In this document: one piece after another, positions 1 to 6,228 of the stretch
Numbering within the stretch: position 1 is the first letter of the stretch
Layout: every line of letters begins with the position of its first letter
Source of the DNA: Balneolaceae bacterium
GTDB lineage: Bacteria; Bacteroidota; Rhodothermia; Balneolales; Balneolaceae
NCBI GenBank assembly: GCA_007126675.1
Contig: SLAU01000203.1
Span: 1 to 8,615, forward strand
DNA length: 8,615 bases
Reading direction: 5' to 3'
Notes under the pieces: model-generated
Databases searched by the model: none
Seen by the model: only the letters and a program-made list of their open reading frames with translations
Told to the model about the DNA's origin: nothing
Position numbers and translations under genes: made by a program

Positions 1-1055
1 GCCTGGAAGATCTTGCCCGTTCCGCACTCCGGAATATTGAAGGGATTGAAGGCATCGGGAGTATTCAGGTTGGACGCGATCAGCGAATTCCTCAATTACT
101 GATTCGGGTAGATGAAGACCGGGCCTCACAGTTTCAGCTTAACTCAGATGGGATTGCCAATTATCTTCATGGAGCGATCAATGGGGTAGTACCGACGCAG
201 TATGCTGAGGGTGGTTTTCTGTATGATGTCCGGGTTCGTTACTCAAGAGAAAGGACAGGAACTGTGGAAGGAATCCGGCAGATCCCCATTACAAATCTTT
301 CCGGCCAAACTGTGCCGATAGGCTCACTCATTTCATTTGAAGAGACAACCGGGCCGGCGCACATTGAAAGGTATAATCAGATACGTGTGGTTTGGGTGAA
401 CACAACGGTAAATCTCAATGAATCCACCGTAGGGGAAGTCGGTGATCGTATTCGCTCAGCGATGCAGGATTTTGATTTGCCGGACGGATACAGCATCATT
501 TACGCCGGTGAGCAGGAGGCAATTGAAGAGTCCGGCCGGTCATTGCAGCTGGCGATCATACTGGCAGTTTTCTTTGTTTTTGTGGTGATGGCGATTCAGT
601 ATGAAAGATTGTTCAGCCCGTTAGTGATTTTGACGACCCTTCCATTTGCACTGATTGGTGTGGCTGCAGCAATCTGGCTTACAGGGCTTGCCCTGAGTGC
701 ATCGGTACTTCTTGGAATCGTATTTCTGATCGGGATCGTGGTGAACAACGCCATTTTGATGGTAGAATTTGCCGACAATTACCGGAAAAAAGAGGGGCAG
801 ACAACAGAAACTGCGGTAATTGAAGCCGGGTATGTCAGGTTTCGCCCTATTTTGATGACCACACTGACCACTATTTTCGGAATGCTTCCGCTGGCTATTG
901 GAATTGGCGACGGATCGGAAATCCTTCAGCCCTTAGCCGTTACGGTTATCGGAGGTTTGATCGTCGGCACTCTGCTTACATTGATTATCCTGCCCGGAAT
1001 GTACATGGCACTATCTGGTTTATTTGCAAAATTTCAGCCAGACAGAAAAGCTTAA
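1..1055 (+). CDS. RND-family efflux permease, C-terminal part (5' end outside window)
   Basis: Frame 3 is open from the window edge to the TAA at 1053-1055, giving about 350 residues; the true start lies upstream. This is the C-terminal part of an inner-membrane RND pump, which exports drugs, metals or other compounds by proton antiport together with a periplasmic adaptor and an outer-membrane channel. The first 170 or so residues are periplasmic porter/docking sequence. Five hydrophobic helices follow (nt 541-1030), matching TM8-TM12. The TM10 signature NNAILMVEFADNY and the following RPILMTTLTTIFGMLPLAIG are typical of the family. At the position of the AcrB relay lysine (K940, in AKNAIL) this protein has Asn (VNNAIL), as in many non-AcrB RND branches, so I would not name a substrate. 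The next gene starts 8-11 bp downstream on the same strand, so the two were probably co-transcribed. Confidence 0.93.
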   Translation, partial: LEDLARSALRNIEGIEGIGSIQVGRDQRIPQLLIRVDEDRASQFQLNSDGIANYLHGAINGVVPTQYAEGGFLYDVRVRYSRERTGTVEGIRQIPITNLSGQTVPIGSLISFEETTGPAHIERYNQIRVVWVNTTVNLNESTVGEVGDRIRSAMQDFDLPDGYSIIYAGEQEAIEESGRSLQLAIILAVFFVFVVMAIQYERLFSPLVILTTLPFALIGVAAAIWLTGLALSASVLLGIVFLIGIVVNNAILMVEFADNYRKKEGQTTETAVIEAGYVRFRPILMTTLTTIFGMLPLAIGIGDGSEILQPLAVTVIGGLIVGTLLTLIILPGMYMALSGLFAKFQPDRKA

Positions 1056-1066
1056 GGCTGATAGTG

Positions 1067-1977
1067 ATGAGTTTTGGTATAACCGGTGTTTTCTGCAGAC
1101 CGGTTCCGGTTTCTTGCTGTTTTTTTTTATTAATAGCCCGTCAGCAGAAACACCAGGCCGATGAGTTTTTATTCAGGTGGCAGGTTCAACCGGACCTGAG
1201 GCTTACGGCCGGCCGTTTTCAGGCCCGATTTCCGCTTGCAGGATTTATACCGAAAGGCGTTGATCGTTGTTACGGGGCCAACCTCTCCATTTCCCACACG
1301 GATGGTTTATGGCTGCAATGGGATATGAATAACCAATGGCGGTTGCATATGGTTGCAAGCCACAACAGCCGGTCCGGAAGTTCATATGCAGCTCGAACGC
1401 CACTCAGGTTTGATGAGTCGGCAGCCGCCCGGTTTACCGGGTATGCAAACATAGAGCATCGAAACCGGGAGGGTAGATGGGCTCAGCGCGAACTGAGTAT
1501 TTCGGTGACTCCGCAGAATTTTTTTCGCGGCGGAGAGCTCAGAAACCATGTTGCGCTTTCTGCCCGATGGATGTACCGGCCCGGTTTTTCTGTTTCAGGT
1601 GAAGAGTATCTGATTGGGGGAGAGCTGGGTTACATTCCGGTTGCCCCAACTCCGTCAGATGCCGGACTTGAGATCCTTGAAGAGCGACTACTGCTCGGGC
1701 GTCCGGCAATCGCCTGGCAGTTCTCGGCCTATATCAATAATGTACGAGAACGCCACAGAGTGGGTATTTTATATGGCCAAACAGATCCACACTGGCTGAT
1801 TTCTTCGAGCTTTCTCCAAACGTGACCATGGCCGAAATGCGATATCGGTATACGTTCTCATCCCGGGTCAATTATGAATTTCGGTTTCGCCTGAGGGATG
1901 AGATTTATAAACCGTTGGGTGCTGACCAGACCCGGCAAATTTTTGATTTCTACACGCGATTTACCTTCAGCTTTTAG
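1067..1977 (+). pseudogene. Outer-membrane beta-barrel protein, disrupted by a frameshift near nt 1811-1816
   Basis: The first reading frame runs from ATG 1067 (or GTG 1064; AAGG at 1054-1057 is a plausible ribosome site) to a TGA at 1823-1825. It carries alternating polar/aromatic strands such as DGLWLQWDMNNQWRLHM, as in transmembrane beta-barrels. The reading continues without a break in frame 1 from about 1813 (SPNVTMAEMRYRYTFSS...) to TAG 1975-1977 and ends in YTRFTFSF, a classic C-terminal beta-signal with terminal Phe. One missing base in AGCTTTCTCC restores about 303 residues. The N-terminus is odd: no basic n-region and an awkward Cys/Phe-rich stretch over a run of nine T, so a second lesion or truncation there is possible. 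It follows the RND gene closely. Family unassigned; it does not look like TolC. A sequencing or assembly error is the main alternative to a true pseudogene. Confidence 0.72.
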
Positions 1978-2036
1978 CAGGCAATGTTATTGGTCATGAT
2001 ACAGTGGCAGATGCCGTAGTGAAACTCTGAATGATT

Positions 2037-2687
2037 TCAGGGTATGCCTCTTCTGAACCGCTCCCGTAACTCTACGATATAAATCCCCAGTTCATCGCGA
2101 ACCTCTTTGGCGCGGCCATAGAATTCGAGATAAAGTTCACGGTCAAGAAGTTCCTTTTCGCCAATTTCATACAGAGCGTTCAGCATTTGGTTGGCGGCGT
2201 TTAGTCCTCTTTTACAATTAGCGATGTTGCCGCCAACGCCGTCCATTTCGAACCCAAAGCCGAAGCCACCCGCAATCTTTGCCGACGGAATAGTGATGGT
2301 GCGGCAAAAGGTGCTTACAGATTCGTCATCTGAATCGGCAAGGTGTTCATCTACCATCTTCATGGAATCGATCGCAAAATCAAATGCTTTTCGATAGACA
2401 GGTAAATTCTCAAAGTCGTCAAACGCTGTGGGCTCGTAGCCGGTGAGTCGTTTCCACTCTTCGCCCTCTTCGTACTCATCGAAATCAAACTCATCGATCC
2501 AATCTTTGCTTTCATTTTCATCCAACAGGTGAGTCCAGCCCATCTCCTCAGCGATAATTCGGTCGCGATCGGGATGGTCCATATACTTATCCAGCAGCTG
2601 CGAATATTTCTCCGTACGTTTATCAGACTCTCTGAAAAATTCTTCCCAACGGTATTCATCCCAGATCTCAGGTTCATTTTTACTCAT
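2037..2687 (-). CDS. Acidic helical protein with probable S23-like four-helix bundle, function unknown
   Basis: 216 residues from the ATG at 2685-2687, preceded on its strand by an AAGAGA-type purine stretch; an in-frame ATG at 2724-2726 would add 13 residues but has less support. The first 95 residues are very acidic and rich in Trp and Tyr (WDEYRWEEFF, DWIDEFDFDEYEEGEEW) and carry no signal peptide, so the protein is probably cytoplasmic. From residue 96 (LPVYRKAFDFAIDSMKMVDE) the pattern resembles the S23/IVP and bAvd-type four-helix bundles: a first helix, then TITIPSAKIAGGFGFGF (130-146) in the place of the usual SIPsNIAEGfgr loop, then NCKRGLNAANQMLNALYEI and a last helix VRDELGIYIVELRERFRR. 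Those proteins are found in rRNA intervening sequences and diversity-generating retroelements, but neither context is present here. The similarity is by eye, and the function is unknown. The gene converges on the beta-barrel gene. Confidence 0.82.
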   Translation of the reverse strand: MSKNEPEIWDEYRWEEFFRESDKRTEKYSQLLDKYMDHPDRDRIIAEEMGWTHLLDENESKDWIDEFDFDEYEEGEEWKRLTGYEPTAFDDFENLPVYRKAFDFAIDSMKMVDEHLADSDDESVSTFCRTITIPSAKIAGGFGFGFEMDGVGGNIANCKRGLNAANQMLNALYEIGEKELLDRELYLEFYGRAKEVRDELGIYIVELRERFRRGIP

Positions 2688-3024
2688 AAGTTTCTCTTGT
2701 TTTACTTTGTTTGAATGTATCAACACAGAAATCTAAAATGCAGAATCTTCTAAATGATTTCAAAATAATGAAGAATAATTAACCTGAGTTAATGATAAGA
2801 GTTTTGAAAAATACCTTTTTACTATACAGATAAATCGATTGGTTGAAATAACATTAGAAAGTTCGTCATGCCATACCATATACCTGTTAGCGTGAAACCA
2901 AACAACCTGACAGTCCTCCTGCGTTAAAACTACAGAGGAAAGGCACTTACAGGACCTGCCTGTCTGATTGCAGGCCGCTAAATTAATATCACGCACTGGT
3001 GTGGGATCCCGAGGGAAACTCAAT
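2688..3024. other. Intergenic region between the helical-protein gene and the esterase gene
   Basis: AT-rich leader of the helical-protein gene on the left, with no promoter I can defend. It also holds repeat copy A (2858-2913) and a small possible hairpin CCTGC/GCAGG (2955-2959 with 2970-2974). A 98-codon open frame on the minus strand crosses the region, but it runs through the repeat and into the end of the esterase gene and does not look like protein. No strong terminator for the esterase is visible. Confidence 0.6.
2858..2913. repeat. Imperfect direct repeat, copy A (downstream of esterase gene)
   Basis: About 56 bp matching 4173-4229. The left block AAAGTTCGTCATGCCA has 15 of 16 positions in common with copy B. 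The right block TTAGCGTGAAACCAAACAA is identical in both copies (2887-2905 and 4203-4221). The 13-14 bases between the blocks differ, and the copies differ by one base in length. Read on the minus strand, the repeat begins CTGTCAGGTTGTTTGGTTTC, then ACGCTAA, and ends near GGCATGACGAA. Confidence 0.85.
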
Positions 3025-4002
3025 CTAGTTACTGAAGGACTCAAAAAACTCCACAATTGTCTCTGTGGCGTTCAGGTCGGTTGAGTTTGGGCCGGCTATG
3101 AATTGTGGAAGCCGACTGTCGGCCCCGGGCCAGTGGTGGCCATGACCAATGAGTGCAAGCATTGAAACCGGATCAGGTGAAGAAGGGCAGTTGTAATCGT
3201 ATTTTCGTGTGTCGCCAGAAGTTTCTGTTTCGGCGGTATCGCTGCAGTTATGCAACAGGGCCCATTCGCTGACCATCTCTTCAACAGGCGGTTTTGTGCC
3301 GTAAAAGTTTCCGCCAAGAAAAATATCTCCTCCTTCAAAAGGGTTAAGCGGGTCTTCGGTGCCTGTGATGTAGAGCACGGGCGGCGGCTTATCGGGGATC
3401 AGCTCCGGCAGCCAGTCGGAGCCGGCAACCGGCGCAATCGCAGTAAACCGGCCATCCAGCTCGCGGGCCACTCTGAAACTCATTGAGGCACCGTTCGAAA
3501 AGCCCGTGGCGAAAAGTGCTTGAGGCTCATTGCCAAGTCTGTCCCGAAGTTCATCGATCAAAGATTCAACAAAAGCGACATCATCCACGCCTCTTTTTAC
3601 TGCACCTAATGCTTCCCGGCCCGAACCGTCATTCCAGCTCTGCGGATTGTTGGCAAAACTTGCGGGTTCATCCGGATTAGCACGAGTCCCCTCCGGCACA
3701 ACTAAAACGAAACCTCGTTCATCTGCCAAATTCGGCCAAAGGCCTTCATCAAAGGTGTTCATCGCTTGTCCGCCGCCGCCGTGAAACACAAAAATCATCG
3801 CGTATTCTGCGGCTGAATCATAACCCTCCGGAAGGTACAGCAAATATTCCCTGTCCAACCCATCACTTTCGATCTCAAAAGAGTGCAGCCCCGGTTCCGG
3901 AAAATCGTCACGGATTGCGGACTCAGTGCCGCAAGATGCCGTCACAATGACCAGAAGAGAGATGCAGAGCAAGCTTCGAAAGTATTTCAAAATCGGTTTC
4001 AT
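3025..4002 (-). CDS. Secreted lipoprotein esterase of the LpqC / PHB-depolymerase type
   Basis: 325 residues, ending FSN-TAG. A hydrophobic segment (residues 10-22) followed by VTASC gives a lipobox with Cys24 as the likely lipidated residue, so the enzyme is probably anchored to a membrane and faces the periplasm or outside. The body is an alpha/beta hydrolase: oxyanion loop HGGGG (74-78), nucleophile elbow GFSNG (167-171, Ser169), acid in YITGTEDPLNPF (Asp217), and His in GHGHHWPG (His289). This arrangement is that of the COG3509 group, which includes polyhydroxybutyrate depolymerases, feruloyl/acetylxylan esterases and LpqC. Cys253 and Cys272 may form a disulfide. The substrate cannot be chosen from sequence alone; plant or algal ester bonds or polyesters are the family options. 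No clear Shine-Dalgarno precedes the ATG. The gene stands alone, flanked by two direct repeats, with a palindrome 21 bp upstream. Confidence 0.93.
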   Translation of the reverse strand: MKPILKYFRSLLCISLLVIVTASCGTESAIRDDFPEPGLHSFEIESDGLDREYLLYLPEGYDSAAEYAMIFVFHGGGGQAMNTFDEGLWPNLADERGFVLVVPEGTRANPDEPASFANNPQSWNDGSGREALGAVKRGVDDVAFVESLIDELRDRLGNEPQALFATGFSNGASMSFRVARELDGRFTAIAPVAGSDWLPELIPDKPPPVLYITGTEDPLNPFEGGDIFLGGNFYGTKPPVEEMVSEWALLHNCSDTAETETSGDTRKYDYNCPSSPDPVSMLALIGHGHHWPGADSRLPQFIAGPNSTDLNATETIVEFFESFSN

Positions 4003-4022
4003 CTATTTTTTGGATGGAGTTT

Positions 4023-4039
4023 GTTTCGATATTCGAAAC
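4023..4039. promoter_or_regulatory. Perfect 7-3-7 palindrome upstream of the esterase gene, candidate operator
   Basis: GTTTCGA-TAT-TCGAAAC: two perfect 7-base arms around a 3-base centre, ending 21 bp upstream of the esterase ATG. A related half site TTCGATAT recurs at 4102-4109. The size and symmetry suit a dimeric regulator (for example LacI-, MarR- or TetR-like), but no regulator gene is adjacent, so the factor is unknown. Confidence 0.45.
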
Positions 4040-4172
4040 GTATCTGGATGGATTTAAATGCTCAATAATAAAAAGAAATCCGTTACCAATTATAACGTGA
4101 GTTCGATATAAGTTTTTGGTAAAACAGTCTTAGATTTTCCTTAAAAGACGATTTGTATTTGATATACATAAT

Positions 4173-4229
4173 AAATTTCGTCATGCCACGCCCTGCAAGT
4201 TTTTAGCGTGAAACCAAACAATCTTACAG
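4173..4229. repeat. Imperfect direct repeat, copy B (upstream of esterase gene)
   Basis: Second copy of the repeat at 2858-2913, in the same orientation, about 1.3 kb away. The 19-base block TTAGCGTGAAACCAAACAA is at 4203-4221. The TTTCACGC-type core on the minus strand recalls short intergenic repeats common in Bacteroidota-like genomes; this link is an impression and not a match I could test. Confidence 0.85.
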
Positions 4230-4259
4230 GTACTGTCGAAGGTCAACGACGGGAAAAAC

Positions 4260-4334
4260 CCGGCCTGGATATACCTGTCAGTATACATCCAGAATAAACT
4301 GGTGTTTAGCACTGTTTTGAAGTTACCAGGCCGG
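4260..4334. repeat. Inverted repeat with 9-bp GC-rich arms
   Basis: CCGGCCTGG at 4260-4268 pairs perfectly with CCAGGCCGG at 4326-4334 across a 57-base loop. The left arm overlaps a competing small hairpin CGGG-AAAAA-CCCG (4250-4262), and the loop contains CCAG...CTGG (4289-4302). It lies 160 bp or more beyond the symporter stop and next to repeat B. It could be part of a longer mobile or repetitive unit, or a folded RNA end. No U-tract follows, so I do not call it a terminator. Confidence 0.4.
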
Positions 4335-4493
4335 TTCCATACCAGTAGAATGAATCCCGATACCATCATCATTTGATTACACTTTCAACATATGAGCACC
4401 AACTGGGTCTGTCAGCGTTGTAAGCAAGGGCTTTGAGTAATGGAACTTGCAAGGTGATACTTTAGTCGTACACAGCACGCACACTACCTTTCA

Positions 4494-5999
4494 TTAATCA
4501 TCCGCACCCTCTTCAAACATCTCTTCAAAAGCTCTTTCAGTATCCGGTTCAGGTTTGGTAAACAGACTCACTATCCACGTTGCAAAAAGTGCTGCGATAA
4601 ACCCGGGAATCAGTTCATACATAGACTGACGCAAAACAGGCACCAGGTACCAAATGATTGTGACTACGGTTCCGGTTATCAGTCCCGCAAATACTCCGGC
4701 GCGGGTTGTTTTTCTCCAGTAAAGTGCCAGGATTGATGTAGGTCCGATGGAAGCCCCCAATCCCGCCCATGCAAAAAGTACGAGCCAGAAAACAAGTTCT
4801 TCGGCAAAAAATCCGAATAACACAGACAAAACTACCAAAACCAACACTACAAGCCTGCTGTAAAGCACCAGCTTCTTTTGTGGAACAGCCTTCCCTTTCC
4901 GGATAATTTTTTCATAAATATCTCTTACCACACTTGAAGCTGCAACCAGAAGCTGTGAATCAGCGGTTGACATAATTGCGGCAAAAATGGATGCAAGCAC
5001 TATTCCGAAGAGCACAGGATGAAGGTGCTGTTGTGCCAAAAGCGGAAAAAGATTTTCAGTATCCTCCGCGGGCAGCATAGATATTTCCGGGAAATAAGCG
5101 CGTCCGGCAAGGCCAATAAATACTGCACCCCATGCCATGATAACATTCCATACAGTACCGACCACAGCGGCAGTTTTAAGATGTTTTGAACTGTCGATTG
5201 ACATGTACCGGGCAAGAATATGCGGATTACCCGGCGATCCCAGGCCGATTCCCACAAAACCAATTGCCGCTCCCACCGATATGGCAAAAGGGTCCACATA
5301 GATGGCATCCATTAATTCAAGGTGCGACAGAAGCTCAGTTAAACCTCCAAAATTGAAAATAGCCACAGCGGGCAGTACAACAAGGGCCAAAATCATAAAG
5401 ATCGCCTGTATCATGTCGGTAATACTAACAGCAAGGAAACCGCCAAGAATTGTATATACAACTACAATAAAAGCAGTCAGCAAAATACCCTGATTCATCT
5501 CCAGCCCAAATCCGGAAGCAAACGCCTTTCCGCCTCCTACAAACTGAGATGAGATATAACCGATCATAAAAATCAAAAATATGATAACGATAGTAATCCG
5601 GAGGTAGCCGTTTTTGTCGTTAAACCGTTCAGCAAAAAAATCGGGAACGGTAATGCAGTTTCGGGCTTCAGTAAAATTTCGAAGTCTGCGTGCGTAGTAC
5701 AGGAACAGGAATAGTTCAACCACAATGTACCCCAGCACAGCCCAAACGGCTGAAGGTCCGCGCACATAAGCCATACCGGTTACACCCAGAAGAAGCCACA
5801 CACTTCTGCCGGACACCACCGCTGACAAGGCCACCACGAACCGGTTCATTTGCCTGCCGGCAATAAAATATTCGCTGATACCCTTCGAAGAGAATCTTGA
5901 CGCCCATACACCAACCCCAATCAGAATTGCCAGGTAGCCGATAAATGCTGTGATAGCATATATGTCTGCAGATACAACCAGGCCAGTAGGATCTTCCAT
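4494..5999 (-). CDS. PutP-like sodium:solute symporter (SSS family)
   Basis: 501 residues with about 13 hydrophobic helices, a normal length for the SSS family. Such carriers bring an organic solute, classically proline for PutP, into the cell with sodium. Landmarks match E. coli PutP closely: ITVPDFFAERF (116-126), YTILGGFLAVSITDMIQA (182-199), GSPGNPHILARYM (254-266) and AAIMSTADSQLLVAASS (340-356), where Ser344 and Thr345 correspond to the PutP sodium ligands S340/T341. In contrast the PutP Asp55 position (SAGASDMSGWLL) is SAVVSGRSVWLL here, with Gly64 replacing the Asp and Ser66 kept at the substrate-contact position. The substrate is therefore likely an amino acid such as proline, but this is not proven. 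The ATG overlaps by one base the stop of a 29-residue membrane micro-ORF, and the two are almost certainly translated together. The tail is acidic (EEMFEEGADD). Confidence 0.93.
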   Translation of the reverse strand: MEDPTGLVVSADIYAITAFIGYLAILIGVGVWASRFSSKGISEYFIAGRQMNRFVVALSAVVSGRSVWLLLGVTGMAYVRGPSAVWAVLGYIVVELFLFLYYARRLRNFTEARNCITVPDFFAERFNDKNGYLRITIVIIFLIFMIGYISSQFVGGGKAFASGFGLEMNQGILLTAFIVVVYTILGGFLAVSITDMIQAIFMILALVVLPAVAIFNFGGLTELLSHLELMDAIYVDPFAISVGAAIGFVGIGLGSPGNPHILARYMSIDSSKHLKTAAVVGTVWNVIMAWGAVFIGLAGRAYFPEISMLPAEDTENLFPLLAQQHLHPVLFGIVLASIFAAIMSTADSQLLVAASSVVRDIYEKIIRKGKAVPQKKLVLYSRLVVLVLVVLSVLFGFFAEELVFWLVLFAWAGLGASIGPTSILALYWRKTTRAGVFAGLITGTVVTIIWYLVPVLRQSMYELIPGFIAALFATWIVSLFTKPEPDTERAFEEMFEEGADD

Positions 6000-6088
6000 C
6001 AGTCAAGTTCTTTTTTTTGAGCAAGAACAACTGCCAACAAAATGATGGCAGCGGGTAATAAGAACATGATCAGATAAAATGAGAGCAT
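5999..6088 (-). CDS. 29-residue single-helix membrane protein, probable symporter accessory subunit
   Basis: ATG at 6086-6088 to TGA at 5999-6001, 29 residues. It starts MLSFYLIMFLLPAAIILLAV, a single strong membrane helix with a central Pro, and ends with the short charged tail QKKELD. The stop overlaps the symporter start in TGATG, the usual sign of translational coupling. Several transporter families, including SSS members, are known to have tiny single-helix accessory proteins encoded immediately upstream, and position and shape fit that well. It probably sits in the inner membrane bound to the symporter. Family membership is inferred from context and shape; at 29 residues homology cannot be judged by eye. 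An A8 run near the 3' end (CAAAAAAAAG) is a slip-prone site, but a -1 shift there meets a TGA three bases before the symporter ATG, so it would not make a fusion. No clear Shine-Dalgarno is seen. Confidence 0.72.
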   Translation of the reverse strand: MLSFYLIMFLLPAAIILLAVVLAQKKELD

Positions 6089-6187
6089 ATTTAAAGTTTA
6101 GATTTCTTTGTTCGTTGTAACAAAAAAATTTTGAGCACGTACATCAGCTATGATGTTTTGGTAATAAACAGAAATGCATATGTACAC

Positions 6188-6218
6188 AAGCCCGGTATTC
6201 TGAAATGATACCGGGCTT
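6188..6218. terminator. Perfect 11-bp hairpin after the glutamate dehydrogenase gene
   Basis: AAGCCCGGTAT (6188-6198) and ATACCGGGCTT (6208-6218) form an uninterrupted 11-bp stem with a 9-base loop, beginning 10 bp past the dehydrogenase stop codon. The position suggests the terminator of the minus-strand dehydrogenase transcript. The T-rich tail (ATTTTTCC, 6219-6226), however, is on the plus-strand side. On the minus strand the stem is followed by GTGTACAT, which is a poor U-tract. It may act by the stem alone or with Rho, or protect the mRNA 3' end. Confidence 0.7.
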
Positions 6219-6228
6219 ATTTTTCCGT

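Larger units (their letters stand above)
4003..4493. other. Long intergenic region between esterase and symporter genes
   Basis: About 490 bp without a convincing gene. From left to right it holds the 7-3-7 palindrome (4023-4039), a TATAAT on the minus strand (4089-4094) about 90 bp before the esterase start but without a convincing -35, repeat copy B (4173-4229), and an inverted repeat with 9-bp arms (4260-4334). A 63-codon minus-strand open frame (4181-4372) is mostly a translation of the repeat and is not called. From 4335 to 4493 I see nothing recognisable, including no clear terminator for the symporter. Confidence 0.6.

Noticed and set aside
2027..2040. CTGAA-TGAT-TTCAG mini-hairpin at the convergent gene ends
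   Set aside because: A five-base stem overlapping a stop codon, with no T-tract; too weak for a terminator call.
2760..3056. 98-codon open frame on the minus strand after the esterase
   Set aside because: It overlaps the esterase 3' end out of frame, and its most distinctive residues (VVWFHAN) are the translated intergenic repeat.
4181..4372. 63-codon open frame on the minus strand between esterase and symporter
   Set aside because: Its C-terminal part is again the translated repeat (IVWFHAK), there is no ribosome site, and the rest spans the inverted repeat.
6011..6018. A8 run in the micro-protein as a programmed -1 frameshift joining it to the symporter
   Set aside because: After a -1 slip the frame meets a TGA (6003-6005) just before the symporter ATG, so no fusion can be made.
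6108..6123. TTGTT...AACAA inverted repeat upstream of the micro-protein
   Set aside because: Five-base arms in AT-rich DNA are expected by chance.
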